A stretch of 64,000 nt of DNA, from positions 62,001-126,000 of the forward strand of contig CAWBBE010000003.1 in NCBI GenBank assembly GCA_963786975.1, written 5' to 3'. This DNA is from Palsa-506 sp963786975. GTDB lineage: Bacteria; Actinomycetota; Actinomycetes; Streptosporangiales; Streptosporangiaceae. The stretch's first letter is position 1. Every line of letters begins with the position of its first letter. Shown one piece after another: positions 1 to 9,038 of this stretch. The translations under genes and the position numbers were made by a program. The notes under the pieces were generated by a model. The model saw nothing but the letters and a program-made list of their open reading frames with translations. It made no database searches and was not told where the DNA came from.

Positions 1-1146
1 GACCGTCGCGTAGGCCTGGCCGGCCGGCACCCGGAAGCCCTCGGTGACCAGCTTGAAGTGGTGGATCAGCGCCTCCATGGACTGGCCCATGATGTGCTTG
101 ATGTGGTCCGGCGAGTTGCCGAGCCCGTCCGGTCCGAGGGCCAGCTGGGCGGGCCAGCCGATCTTAGCGTCGGCGATCATGACCCGGTCGTCCGGCTTGC
201 GGGCCGCCAGCCGGTCCGTGCACTGCTCGATGATCCGCAGGGACTGATCCATCTCGTCCATCCGGACCAGGTAGCGGCCGTAGCCGTCGCAGCTGTGCTG
301 CACCGGCACGTCGAACTCGTAGCTCTCGTACCCGCAGTAGGGCTGGGATTTCCGCAGGTCCCAGGGCAGCCCGGTGGACCGGAGCACCGGGCCGGTGACG
401 CCCAGCGTCATGCAGCCGGCCAGGTCGAGGAAGGCGACGTTCCGCGTCCTGGCCAGGTAGACCGGGTTGGCGTCGAGCAGCTTGCGCATGTCGCCGAGCA
501 GCGCGGGCATGATGCCGACGAACTCCCGGATTTTCTCGATCGCGCCGGACGGCAGGTCCTGGGAGACCCCGCCCGGCCGGATGTAGGCGTGATTCATCCG
601 CAGGCCGGTGATCAGCTCGAACAGGTCGAGCACCTTCTCCCGCTCGCGCAGCCCGTTCAGCAGCACGGTGGTGGCGCCGAGCTCGAGGCCGAAGGTCGCG
701 ATCGCCATCAGGTGCGAGGCGATCCGGTTCAGCTCCATCATCAGCACCCGGATCACCGAGGCGCGGGCCGGGATGGCATCGGTGATGCCCAGCAGCCGCT
801 CGGTGGCCAGGCAGAAGGCAGTCTCGTTGAACAGCGGCGCGAGGTAGTCCATCCGGGTGCAGAACGTGACGCCCTGCGTCCAGGTGCGGACTTCCATGTT
901 CTTCTCGATGCCGGTGTGCAGGTAGCCGACCACCGGGCGGAGTTCGGTGACGGTCTCGCCGTCCAGCGTCAGGATCAGCCGGAGCACCCCGTGCGTGGAC
1001 GGGTGCTGCGGGCCCATGTTGACGATCAGCCGCTCGTCGCCCGGCCGGTCCCCGGCCTCGTCGGCGGCGGCGACGATGTCGTCCCAGTCCTGGCCGCCGA
1101 CGTTGTAGACGCGGCCTTCCGCCTCGGCATCAGTGCGCGAGGTCAT
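1..1146 (-). CDS. nuoD: NADH-quinone oxidoreductase subunit D (partial, C-terminus off the left edge)
   Basis: Subunit of the peripheral arm of respiratory complex I, helping form the quinone site. The 382 visible codons read as typical NuoD: MGPQHPSTHGVLR near residue 42, then ELNRIASHL, RMNHAYIRPGG, RGTG-like LRSTGLPWDLRK and SPDHIKHIMGQSMEALIHHFK. The start ATG (1144-1146) overlaps the TGA of nuoC in an ATGA junction, so translation is probably coupled. The reading frame is intact to base 1. The family is usually about 430-440 residues, so roughly 50-60 are missing to the left. Confidence 0.97.
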   Translation of the reverse strand, partial: MTSRTDAEAEGRVYNVGGQDWDDIVAAADEAGDRPGDERLIVNMGPQHPSTHGVLRLILTLDGETVTELRPVVGYLHTGIEKNMEVRTWTQGVTFCTRMDYLAPLFNETAFCLATERLLGITDAIPARASVIRVLMMELNRIASHLMAIATFGLELGATTVLLNGLREREKVLDLFELITGLRMNHAYIRPGGVSQDLPSGAIEKIREFVGIMPALLGDMRKLLDANPVYLARTRNVAFLDLAGCMTLGVTGPVLRSTGLPWDLRKSQPYCGYESYEFDVPVQHSCDGYGRYLVRMDEMDQSLRIIEQCTDRLAARKPDDRVMIADAKIGWPAQLALGPDGLGNSPDHIKHIMGQSMEALIHHFKLVTEGFRVPAGQAYATV

Positions 1147-1874
1147 TCGTACGCCCTTCGCTCGTCCGGCGGCGGCACCGTGGCGCCCCGGTACTCGACC
1201 GGGATGCCGCCCAGCGGGTAGTCCTTCCGCTGCGGGTGGCCCTTCCAGTCATCGGGCATCTCGATCCTGGTCAGCGCCGGATGGCCGTCGAAGATGATCC
1301 CGAAGAAGTCCCAGGTCTCCCGCTCGTGCCAGTCGCAGGTCGGGTACACGCCGACCATGGTCGGCAGGTGCGGGTCGGCGTCCGGCACGGCCGCCTCCAG
1401 CCGCAGCCGCCGGTTGTGGGTAATCGACAACAGGTGGTAGACGGCGTGCAGCTCGCGGCCGCGGTCGGCGGGGTAGTGCACGCCGGACACCCCGGCGCAC
1501 AGCTCGAAGGCCAGCGCGGGGTCATCCCGCAGCCGGGTCGCCACCGCGACCAGGTGCTCCGGGCTGACGTCGAAGGTCAGCTCGCCCCGGTCGGCCACCA
1601 CGCGCTCGATCGCCTGGTCGACCGGCAGCCCGGCCGACTCCAGGCTGCGACCCAGGTCATCGGCCAGGTCATCGAAGTACGAGCCGTACGGCCGCGGGGT
1701 GGACAGCGCGGGCGGCCTGCGGACGACCAGGCCGCCGTAGCCGGAGGTGTCGCCGGTGGTCTGGCTGCCGAACATGCCGGTGCGGGCCACCTGCTCGGAC
1801 AGCCGCTCGCGGCCGGCCAGCGCGGCCTGGTCCGGCGGATCCGGCTGCTGGCCGGCCGGTGCCTCGTCGCTCAC
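1143..1874 (-). CDS. nuoC: NADH-quinone oxidoreductase subunit C
   Basis: 30-kDa subunit of the complex I connecting fragment, 243 aa. The conserved C-terminal half carries the family signature around residues 175-215: YPTCDWHERETWDFFGI, then a DDWKGHPQRKDYPLGG-type end. The N-terminal 80 residues are a poorly conserved linker, common in actinobacterial NuoC. It overlaps nuoB by 4 bases upstream and nuoD by 4 bases downstream, consistent with one nuoABCD transcript. Confidence 0.96.
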   Translation of the reverse strand: MSDEAPAGQQPDPPDQAALAGRERLSEQVARTGMFGSQTTGDTSGYGGLVVRRPPALSTPRPYGSYFDDLADDLGRSLESAGLPVDQAIERVVADRGELTFDVSPEHLVAVATRLRDDPALAFELCAGVSGVHYPADRGRELHAVYHLLSITHNRRLRLEAAVPDADPHLPTMVGVYPTCDWHERETWDFFGIIFDGHPALTRIEMPDDWKGHPQRKDYPLGGIPVEYRGATVPPPDERRAYE

Positions 1875-2452
1875 TTGCCGCCTCCGGGCCGCGGGCCGCC
1901 CGGCTGGCCGCCGAGTCCCGCCGCCAGCGGCAGCCGCCGCAGCCTGGCCTGCTCAAGCTGCTCGACCTCGCGCTCGCGGTGCACGCCCAGCTTCATGTTC
2001 TGGATCTTGTCGTGCAGCTTGAGTATCGAGTCGAGCAGCATCTCCGGGCGCGGCGGGCAGCCGGGCAGGTAGATGTCTACCGGGACGACATGATCGACGC
2101 CCTGGACGATCGCGTAGTTGTTGAACATGCCGCCGCTGGACGCGCAGACGCCCATCGAGATGACCCATTTGGGCTCGGCCATCTGGTCATAGATCTGCCG
2201 GAGCACCGGCGCCATCTTCTGGCTTACCCGCCCGGCCACGATCATCAGGTCGGCCTGCCGCGGCGTGTTGGATGCCCGCTCCATGCCGAACCTGGCCAGG
2301 TCGTGCCGCGGCCCGCCGGTGGAGATCAGCTCCATCGCGCAGCAGGCCAGCCCGAAGGTGGCCGGCCAGACCGAGCTCTTGCGCGCGTACCCGGCCACCT
2401 TCTCGACCGTGGTGAGCAGTATCCCGCTCGGCAGCTTCTCTTCCAGGCCCAT
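1871..2452 (-). CDS. nuoB: NADH-quinone oxidoreductase subunit B
   Basis: Fe-S (N2 cluster) subunit of complex I, 193 aa from ATG at 2452. The N2 ligand pattern is visible: tandem cysteines in GLACCAMEL, a later cysteine in GVCASSGG and the final one in LPGCPPRPE. The open frame extends upstream, but the residues before 2452 are a shadow of nuoA; the ATG sits directly after the nuoA stop, giving a protein that begins MGLEEKLPSG as in other actinomycetes. A short Arg/Gly/Pro-rich tail is normal for the group. Confidence 0.96.
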   Translation of the reverse strand: MGLEEKLPSGILLTTVEKVAGYARKSSVWPATFGLACCAMELISTGGPRHDLARFGMERASNTPRQADLMIVAGRVSQKMAPVLRQIYDQMAEPKWVISMGVCASSGGMFNNYAIVQGVDHVVPVDIYLPGCPPRPEMLLDSILKLHDKIQNMKLGVHREREVEQLEQARLRRLPLAAGLGGQPGGPRPGGGK

Positions 2453-2454
2453 TG

Positions 2455-2811
2455 CTAGTCCCACTCCAGACCGCCGCGCCGCCACACGTAGGCGTACGCG
2501 ACGAGAACCGTGGCGATGAAGGTGACCATCTCGACCAGCCCGAACACGCCGAGCCGGTCGAAGGCGACCGCCCACGGGTAAAGGAAGATGATCTCGATGT
2601 CGAAGACGATGAAGAGCATCGCCGTCAGGTAGTACTTGACCGGGAACCTGATGCTGGCGGGCTGCCGGGTCGGCTCGATGCCGCACTCGTAGGCCTCCAG
2701 CTTTGCCCGGTTCCACCGCTTCGGGCCCGCCAGCGCGCCCATCACCAGCGAGAAGACGGCGAAGACGGCGGCTAGCGCCGCGAGCACCAGGATCGGGACG
2801 TACAGGCTCAT
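2455..2811 (-). CDS. nuoA: NADH-quinone oxidoreductase subunit A
   Basis: Small membrane subunit of complex I (118 aa, usual length) with three predicted transmembrane helices: residues about 5-28, 60-80 and 88-108. Family motifs seen: YECGIEPT, FPVKYYLTAMLFIVFDIEIIF. It is the first nuo gene; its start is preceded by a perfect GAGGAGGTGA anti-SD match. Only 62 bases separate it from the menJ-like gene upstream, and no promoter is obvious there, so it is probably read through from the Rex-controlled promoter. Confidence 0.97.
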   Translation of the reverse strand: MSLYVPILVLAALAAVFAVFSLVMGALAGPKRWNRAKLEAYECGIEPTRQPASIRFPVKYYLTAMLFIVFDIEIIFLYPWAVAFDRLGVFGLVEMVTFIATVLVAYAYVWRRGGLEWD

Positions 2812-2820
2812 CGCCTCTCA

Positions 2821-2830
2821 TCACCTCCTC
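2821..2830 (-). promoter_or_regulatory. Strong Shine-Dalgarno of nuoA
   Basis: On the minus strand GAGGAGGTGA is a perfect match to the 16S rRNA 3' end, 9 bases before the nuoA ATG. It fixes the nuoA start and suggests high translation of complex I compared with the upstream gene. Confidence 0.8.
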
Positions 2831-2873
2831 GCCGGCTCCCGGCATCGTCTCCGGCAGCATCATGTCCGCGCGG

Positions 2874-4277
2874 CTAGGCCGCCGGCGTCATCTTAGACAC
2901 TGCGTTGATCAGCCGATCCACCGCGTCGCCGCCGCGGGTCTCGGTCAGGTTTCCCAGCAGCTTCATGGTGAACCGCATTACCGCCGGGCGCTTCACGCCG
3001 TGCCTGGTGGCGAACTTCATGAACCCCGGGTGGCCGATCAGCCGGACGAACGTGCGGGCCAGCGTGTAGTAGCCGCCGTAGGCGTCCTGCAGGGCGGCCG
3101 GGTAGCCGCGCAGCACGGCCTCCGCGCTGGCCGGGGTGGGCCGGGCCAGCGCCTGGATGATCACCCGGGCGGCAATCTCGCCGGACTCCAGCGCGTACGC
3201 GATGCCCTCGCCGTTGAACGGGTTGATCATCCCGCCCGCGTCGCCGGCCAGCAGCAGCCCCCTGGTGTAGTGCGGGGTCCGGTTGAAGCCCATCGGCAGC
3301 GCCGCGCCGCGGACCGGCGCGGTCCTGTTCTCCTCGCGCAGCCCCCACTCGTCCGGCATGGCGGCCAGCCAGCGGCGCAGCAGCGCGCGGTAGTCGATGT
3401 GGCCGAACGCGGCGCTCGTGTTCAGCAGGCCCAGGCCGACGTTGCTGGTGCCGTCGCCCATGCCGAAGATCCAGCCGTAGCCGGGCAGCAGCGAGCTGCC
3501 GTCCCACAGGTCCAGCCAGGCCTCCAGGTAGTCGTCCGCGTGCCGGGGGCTGGTGTAGTAGGTACGCACCGCGACGCCGATCGGCCGGTCGTCCCGTCGC
3601 TGCAGGCCCATCGAGACCGACAGCCGCGACGAGTTGCCGTCAGCGGCCACGATGAGCCGGGCCCGGAAAACCCGGTCATCATGATCTTCAGCCGCTGCCC
3701 CGGGCGCGGCGGCTTCCGCGGCGGCGCTGCGGGCGGTGACCCCGGTGATGCGCCCGGTCCGGTCGTCCAGCAGCGGGCCGGTGACGTTCACGCCCTCCAG
3801 CAGCCGCGCGCCGGCCTTCTCCGCGTGCCGGGCCAGGATCTCGTCGAAGTCCAGCCTGGTCCGCACCATCCCGAAGCCGGGATAGCTGGACAGGTCCGGC
3901 CACGGGACCTCGATCCGGCCGCCGCCGCCGATGATCCGCAGCCCGGTGTTCCGCGGCCAGCCGGCCTCCTCGCCGATCGGCACGCCCATCCCGGTCAGCG
4001 CCTTGACCGCGCGCGGGGTGAGCCCGTCGCCGCAGACCTTCTCCCGCGGGAACCGGGTCTTCTCCAGCACCAGCACGTCCAGGCCGGCCGCGGCCAGGTA
4101 ATAGGCCACCGCCGAGCCGGCCGGGCCGGCCCCGACGACGATGACGTCGGCGGAGTCGCCGCCGGGCGGGGAATCGCCGCTCGCGCCACGGCGGCGCGCG
4201 CGGGCAGGATCGCTGGCCGAACTGATGTCACGCGATGCCATGTCCGGAGCGTCAGCGAGGGGTACTTGCTCGGTCAC
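2874..4277 (-). CDS. menJ: Geranylgeranyl reductase family FAD-dependent oxidoreductase (menaquinone reductase-like)
   Basis: 467-aa flavoprotein from GTG at 4277. The Rossmann dinucleotide motif VGAGPAGSAVAYYLA lies near residues 46-62, followed by the hallmark FPREKVCGDGLTP. A second FAD motif, LLAGDAGGMINPFNGEGI, lies near residues 330-350. The GGR family reduces isoprenoid double bonds; next to menG and nuo the likely substrate is the menaquinone side chain, as for mycobacterial MenJ. The symbol is inferred from context. An internal ATG at about 4241 is an alternative start. A Rex operator lies 17 bases upstream of the GTG. The gene is transcribed into nuoABCD. Confidence 0.85.
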   Translation of the reverse strand: MTEQVPLADAPDMASRDISSASDPARARRRGASGDSPPGGDSADVIVVGAGPAGSAVAYYLAAAGLDVLVLEKTRFPREKVCGDGLTPRAVKALTGMGVPIGEEAGWPRNTGLRIIGGGGRIEVPWPDLSSYPGFGMVRTRLDFDEILARHAEKAGARLLEGVNVTGPLLDDRTGRITGVTARSAAAEAAAPGAAAEDHDDRVFRARLIVAADGNSSRLSVSMGLQRRDDRPIGVAVRTYYTSPRHADDYLEAWLDLWDGSSLLPGYGWIFGMGDGTSNVGLGLLNTSAAFGHIDYRALLRRWLAAMPDEWGLREENRTAPVRGAALPMGFNRTPHYTRGLLLAGDAGGMINPFNGEGIAYALESGEIAARVIIQALARPTPASAEAVLRGYPAALQDAYGGYYTLARTFVRLIGHPGFMKFATRHGVKRPAVMRFTMKLLGNLTETRGGDAVDRLINAVSKMTPAA

Positions 4278-4294
4278 GGACCCGTCCTGACTAT

Positions 4295-4314
4295 CTTGTG
4301 AACAGCTTCACAAG
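4295..4314. promoter_or_regulatory. Predicted Rex (NADH/NAD+-sensing repressor) operator
   Basis: Perfect 8-bp inverted repeat, CTTGTGAA and TTCACAAG around a 4-base centre. The core TGTGAACAGCTTCACA matches the published actinobacterial Rex operator TGTGAAC-NNN-TTCACA in every fixed position. It lies 17-37 bases upstream of the menJ-like GTG, where a repressor would block the promoter of menJ-nuoABCD. Rex control of nuo operons is known in Streptomyces; here binding is inferred from the sequence only. Confidence 0.8.
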
Positions 4315-4385
4315 TGCTTACTCCGGCAGTCTAAACCGTCTGCCCGGCCAGGCCCGAGTCGGCCCTGCCGGCCGGCCGCGCCCGG

Positions 4386-5084
4386 TCAGCCCGGGCGCCG
4401 GGCGGTATGCACGGCGACGACGCCCATCGTCAGGTTCCGCCAGCCGACCGCGGACCAGCCGGCCGCGCCGATCCGCCGGGCCAGCTCGGGCTGGGCGGGC
4501 CAGCCGGCGATCGACTCGGCCAGGTACTCGTAAGCGGCCGGGTTCCCGGATACCCGCCGGGCGACCGCCGGCAGCGCGGCGGCGAGATAGCGCTCGTACA
4601 GCGTGTCCGCCCGCGGCCAGGGCAGGTGGCCGAACTCGCAGACCACGAGCCGGCCGCCCGGCCTGGTGACCCGGCGCAGCTCGGCCAGCCCGGCATCGGG
4701 ATCGGCCAGGTTGCGCAGGCCGAAGGAGATCGTGACCGCGTCGAAGGACGCGTCCAGGAACGGCAGGGCCAGGCCGTCGCCGGCCACGAACGCGACCGGG
4801 TCAGCCGGCCTGCGCGCTCCCACCCGCAGCATGCCGAGCGAGAAGTCGCAGGCAACGCAGCGCGCGCCGGCCCCGGTGAAGGCCCGGGACGAGGTCCCGG
4901 TGCCCGCCGCCAGGTCGAGCACCAGGTCCCCGGCGGCCGCGCCGACCGCCCTGGCCACCACCCGGCGCCAGCGCCGGTCCTGGCCCAGCGACAGCACGTC
5001 GTTGAGCAGGTCGTAGCGCTCGGCGACCTGGTCGAACATGGCAGCGACCTCGGCGGGCCGCTTGTCGAGCTTCGCGCGGGTCAT
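4386..5084 (-). CDS. menG: Demethylmenaquinone methyltransferase
   Basis: 232-aa class I SAM methyltransferase of the UbiE/MenG family, catalysing the last methylation of menaquinone. Motifs: FDQVAERYDLLNDVLSLG at residues 17-34 (UbiE signature 1), SAM motif LDLAAGTG near 57-64, ISFGLRNLADP near 120 (signature 2) and RPGGRLVVCEF near 142. Usual length. It lies 108 bases upstream of the menJ-like gene on the same strand and 37 bases after the S9 peptidase stop, so it may be in the same leftward unit. Confidence 0.93.
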   Translation of the reverse strand: MTRAKLDKRPAEVAAMFDQVAERYDLLNDVLSLGQDRRWRRVVARAVGAAAGDLVLDLAAGTGTSSRAFTGAGARCVACDFSLGMLRVGARRPADPVAFVAGDGLALPFLDASFDAVTISFGLRNLADPDAGLAELRRVTRPGGRLVVCEFGHLPWPRADTLYERYLAAALPAVARRVSGNPAAYEYLAESIAGWPAQPELARRIGAAGWSAVGWRNLTMGVVAVHTARRPG

Positions 5085-5121
5085 CCGCCCAGCCTGGCAC
5101 AGCGCGCCGCGGGGGCCTGCC

Positions 5122-6650
5122 TCATAGCAGCCCCGGCCGCCGCCAGGGCTCGCCGAGAACGTGCCGGGCGAGGAACGCGAGCACGGTCTCGTACCAGGCG
5201 ACCACGTTCCCGGGGGTGAGCATCCAGTGGTTCTCGTCCGGGAAGTAGAGGAACTTGACGTCCTTGCCCCGGGCGGCCAGGTCGGACCACAGCCGCAGCG
5301 CCTCGCCGACCGGGACCCGGTAGTCCTTGTCCCCGTGGATCACCAGCATCGGCGTGCTGACCGCATCGGCATGCCGGTTCGGCGAGTTCGCCAGGTAACG
5401 GCCGGGCTGCGCGAGCGGATCGCCGAACTGCCGGCGCCAGTACGAGGGCAGGTCGGTGGTACCGAACACCTGGTCCAGCGCCCACAGGCCGGCGTGGCTG
5501 ACGATGGCGCGGAACCGGCCGGTATGGCCGGCCATCCAGTTCGCCATGTAGCCGCCGAACGAGGCGCCCATCATGGCCGTCCTGGCCGGGTCGATGTCCG
5601 GCCGCGCGATCACCGCGTCGGTGATCGCCAGCACGTCCGTGCACGGCGCCTCCCCCCAGCTGCCGTGGCCGCGGGCGATGAAGTCGTGCCCGTAGCCAGT
5701 GGACAGCGCCGGATCGGGCAGCAGCACCGCGTACCCCCGCGCGGCCATCAGCCACGGATTCCACCGCCAGGACCAGGAATTCCAGGACATCTGCGGACCG
5801 CCGTGCACCCACAGCAGCAGCGGCGCGGGCGAGCCGGCCGCCGCCCCGGGCGGCAGCACCAGCCAGCCCCTGACCGGCGTGCCGTCGGCAGCGGCGGCCT
5901 GCACCTCGGTCAGGCTGCCCGGCAGCTCGACCGGGCCGGCCGGGGAAGCCAGCCTGACCGGCCCGGTGCCCGGCGCGGTGGCGTCGAGCCGGACCGGCGC
6001 CGGCGGCTCGTCCACCGCCGCCCGCAGCGCGTAGACATAGCGGCCGTCCGGTGCCGGGCACAGGCTGCTGTAGGCGCCGTTGTCCGTGCTGATCCTGGTG
6101 ATCCCGGCGGTGGCCACATCCACCCGGAACACCGGGCACCGGCCGTTATCGTCAGCGGTGAAGTAGACCGAAGCCGAGTCCGGCGCCCAGGCCGCCTCCA
6201 CCGGGCGGCGGTCCAGCCCGGCCAGCAGGTCCCGCGGCGCGGCGCCGTCCGCGCCGTCGATGGCGGCCACGACCAGCGTCACGTCGCCGGGGCGCTGGTA
6301 GCTGTCGTGCACCTGGCGCAGGCACGCCACCTGCAGGCCGTCTGGCGAGATCCGCGGCTCGCTGAAGTCGTGCCCGGGCGCCGACAGCAGCGTGCGGCGC
6401 TGCCCGGTGGCCACGAGCCGTCGGGCAGGAACTGCGGCCCGTCGTCGCCTTCCGCGCTCCGGGTCAGCCGGGCCGGCGGGCGGGCGGCCGCGGCCGGGCT
6501 GGCATCGACCCGCCAGATGCTGCTGACGAACTTCTTGCCGCCGGGATCTGCCGCCTGCACGGCCACGGCGAGCCAGCTGCCGTCCGGGGACAGCCGGAGC
6601 CCGGTCAGCCGGGGGATGGCAACGAAGTCGTGCAGGTCGCGGAACGGCAC
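5122..6650 (-). CDS. S9 family prolyl oligopeptidase-like peptidase, frame broken near 6,415
   Basis: Cytoplasmic serine peptidase/acylaminoacyl-peptidase type, about 509 codons in all. The start GTG at 6650 follows a GGAGG box and gives PFRDLHDFVAIPRLTG and the first beta-propeller blades in one frame. Near 6,410-6,425 the continuous homology jumps by one base into the frame that runs to 5122. That second frame holds the rest of the TolB-like propeller and the alpha/beta-hydrolase domain with HGGPQMSWN, nucleophile GASFGGYM, Asp in HGDKDYRVP and His in DENHWM. All triad residues are intact, so I favour a one-base sequencing error over decay. Substrate unknown. Confidence 0.85.
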
Positions 6651-6721
6651 TGGCCCTCCTGCAGGTTGGCGCGTAACCGGAACATATCGCCCGGTCCCGC
6701 CCCAGGAAGCGCGCCCGGAGG

Positions 6722-7702
6722 CTAGCGCGCGGGCCGCCGGCCCTGGCCGGGCCGGTGCCGCAGGATCATCCGGCCGTAGGTCACCAGATCGACCGAGTAG
6801 CGCCGCCAGAGCCGCCGCGGCTCCCGGAACAGCCGGTACGCCCAGCCCAGCCGCATCCGGTTTATCCACCGCGGGTACCAGTAGACGCGCTCGGCCAGGT
6901 GATCCAGGTAGCTGCCGCCGGTGATGATCACCGGCACGTCCAGCTGGCCGGCCACCTGCCAGACCCAGTCCTGCTGCATCGGCGTCGGGATGGACACGTG
7001 CAGGATGTCCGGCCGGGCGGCGTTGATGGTCTTGACCATCATGTCGACGTCGGCCTCGTCATAACGGCCCGGATGGCCGCGCGCGACATCCCAGAAGCCG
7101 TGCAGGGTGCCGGCGATGGGCAGTCCGGGGAACGCCGCCACCAGGTTCTCCGCGGCCTTCTCCGGGACGCCCTCGCCGCAGCCGAACAGGAAGTTCGAGA
7201 AGCCGGCGGCGGCGGACAGCTCGAAGATCTTCGGGCAGATGTCGTCGTTGCCCTGCCGGTCCGGGACGGGCAGCCCGAGCGCGCGCCCGCCGAGCACGAT
7301 CCCCCAGCCGTCCGGGAGCACCACGTCGAACCCGTTCATCTTGGCCACCAGGCCGGGAGTCTGGTGCCCGCGGACGACGTAATCCGGGTTGATGAACGAG
7401 ACGGTCAGCCGGGCGCGGGTCCGGACGGCCTCCCGGACCGCGCCGACGAAGTCCGCGTCCGGCATGCACGACAGGCCGATGCCGAGGAATTCGCGCTTCC
7501 CGGCCCGGTAACCCTCGCCCAGTTCACCCGAGAGGGCCGGCGGCAGCCCGGGCGCGCTGGCCCCGGCGCCGCCCGGCCGCGGGCCGGACGGCTGGCGGGC
7601 GCCCGCGCGGCCGTTCGCCGTGCGCCCGTTGCTGCCCGGGCCGGCGGTGCCCGGATCGCTGGCGGCCCGGCCGTTGGCAGCCGGATCCTCCGTTGCCCTC
7701 AC
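6722..7702 (-). CDS. WecG/TagA/CpsF family glycosyltransferase
   Basis: 326 aa GT26 family enzyme, which adds the second sugar to a polyprenyl-diphosphate-sugar. Residues 1-60 are a low-complexity Gly/Pro/Arg extension; the catalytic domain starts near KREFLGIGL. Family motifs: SFINPDYVVRG (the usual NAD/NPD element), VLPDGWGIV with the conserved Asp, FLFGCGEGV, LHVSIPTPMQQDWV, and GGSYLDHLAERVYWYPRW near the C-terminus. Overlaps the epimerase gene by 4 bases, so they are co-translated. It opens the surface-polysaccharide locus on its left side. Confidence 0.88.
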   Translation of the reverse strand: MRATEDPAANGRAASDPGTAGPGSNGRTANGRAGARQPSGPRPGGAGASAPGLPPALSGELGEGYRAGKREFLGIGLSCMPDADFVGAVREAVRTRARLTVSFINPDYVVRGHQTPGLVAKMNGFDVVLPDGWGIVLGGRALGLPVPDRQGNDDICPKIFELSAAAGFSNFLFGCGEGVPEKAAENLVAAFPGLPIAGTLHGFWDVARGHPGRYDEADVDMMVKTINAARPDILHVSIPTPMQQDWVWQVAGQLDVPVIITGGSYLDHLAERVYWYPRWINRMRLGWAYRLFREPRRLWRRYSVDLVTYGRMILRHRPGQGRRPAR

Positions 7703-8622
7703 AGCAGCCCCTCCGCCGCCAGCAGCTCGCTGAGCCCGGCCTTGAGATCGTATTCGGGCTGCCAGCCGGTGGCAGCCATCAGCCTGCCCGGATCCGCGAT
7801 GAGGTGCCCGTCGTCGGCCCGCTTGCGCTCCGGCTCTTCGCGGAGGTCGAGCGGCTCGCCGCGCAGCGTCTCGATTGCGGCCAGCACCTCGGCGATGGTA
7901 GTCCCGACGCCGGTGCCGACGTTGAACACGTCGAAGCCGCGGCCGGCGGCCGTGGCGATGACGGCCCGGGCCGTGTCGGTGACGAAGATGAGGTCGCGCT
8001 GCGGCCAGAGGTTCCCCAGCGCGATCGGCTGGCCGGCCCGCATGGCCGCCATCACGGCCGGCAGCACGTGCGGGTTAGTCTCCCGCGGGCCGTAGGTATT
8101 GAACAGCCGGGCGACAACCGTGCGCACCTCCGGCCGGTCGGCGTGGAACCCGGCCATGACCTGCTCGCCCATCCATTTCGAGATGCCGTAGATCTCGTCT
8201 GGCCGGGGCGGTGTCGTCTCCGGCCAGCGCTCATCGCCGAATCCGTAGATCGCGCCGCTGGACGGGAAGACGAAAGAGCGCAGCGGGGCAGGCCGAACTG
8301 CCCGGATCACGGCTTCCAGGCCGAGCACGTTGACGTCCAGCGCCTGCTGCGGGTGCGCGTTGCAGTACGGGATGAAATGGAGCGCAGCCATGTGGAAGAC
8401 GGCATCGGGGCCGAAATCGGCGGCCGGCCGGAGTTCGGCCTCGCTCCGGATATCGGCCTCCAGCACGGTAAGCCGCCCGGTAGCGGCGGCCCGCTCCAGG
8501 TGCTCCCGCCTGCCGAGGCTGAAGTCGTCGACCACCAGCACGGTCGCGCCGGAGTCGAGCAGGAGGTCAACCAGGTGCGAACCGATAAATCCAGCCCCAC
8601 CAGTCACAAGTACGCGTTCCAC
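7699..8622 (-). CDS. NAD-dependent sugar epimerase/dehydratase (extended SDR, GalE-like)
   Basis: 307 aa. N-terminal NAD motif TGGAGFIGSHL at residues 7-17, DDFSLGRREHL, FHMAALHFI, the catalytic Ser region FPSSGAIYG and the YGISKWMGEQ Tyr-X3-Lys pair near residue 145-149. RLFNTYGPRETNPHV is typical of UDP-glucose/UDP-glucuronate epimerases. Probably interconverts a nucleotide sugar for the polysaccharide. GTG start at 8622; divergent from the Wzz-like operon across a 416-base gap. Confidence 0.88.
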   Translation of the reverse strand: MERVLVTGGAGFIGSHLVDLLLDSGATVLVVDDFSLGRREHLERAAATGRLTVLEADIRSEAELRPAADFGPDAVFHMAALHFIPYCNAHPQQALDVNVLGLEAVIRAVRPAPLRSFVFPSSGAIYGFGDERWPETTPPRPDEIYGISKWMGEQVMAGFHADRPEVRTVVARLFNTYGPRETNPHVLPAVMAAMRAGQPIALGNLWPQRDLIFVTDTARAVIATAAGRGFDVFNVGTGVGTTIAEVLAAIETLRGEPLDLREEPERKRADDGHLIADPGRLMAATGWQPEYDLKAGLSELLAAEGLL

Positions 8623-9038
8623 TATCTCGCCGGTTTCCTTCCCCAGGTTCCCGCTCGGCGCTCGTAACCTTGCTGGTCAAGCGCTCGCCCCCCACGGAGA
8701 GCGGGGTAGCGGCCGATGATACAGGGTGCCGCTGGGCGGATGCCAGGGCACGATGCGGCACACGGCCAGTGACGCGATCTGACTCAACGACCGCGTTCTG
8801 CGTGAAAAGTTCCATAATACCGGACACACCGGGTCCGGCGGCCCGGGTTGGCGGCAGTTGAATAGGGAGATACAGAGATGTAATAAGCTTGGTCAGGCTC
8901 TGCGGGGGGTCGAACGGGTTCGCTTTCCCTGCTGGCGACCTATGCTCTTATCTAGCTTTTAACTATCCGCCTACCAGTCACGGCCGTCGGCCGTCTCGCG
9001 CACCCGGGGCTGGGGCGCAGCGTGAGGAGTACTGCAGA
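8623..9038. other. Divergent intergenic region between the two arms of the polysaccharide locus
   Basis: 416 bases without a convincing gene and markedly more AT-rich than the flanks towards the right end. It must hold promoters for both the leftward epimerase-tagA pair and the rightward wzz operon. I see a candidate rightward sigma-70-type promoter (entered separately) and a leader of about 145 bases. The leader ends in GAGGAG 9 bases ahead of the ATG at 9039. I could not recognise any known riboswitch fold. Confidence 0.6.
8858..8886 (+). promoter_or_regulatory. Candidate promoter of the wzz-wzy-wzx operon
   Basis: TTGAAT (8858-8863), 17-base spacer, TAATAA (8881-8886). Both hexamers are close to the vegetative consensus and lie in the only AT-rich stretch of this gap. 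It predicts a start near 8893 and a leader of about 145 bases. Confidence 0.5.

Noticed and set aside
8893..9038. Possible riboswitch in the leader of the wzz-like gene
   Set aside because: The leader is long and GC-variable but I could not fold it into a c-di-AMP, c-di-GMP or other known class.
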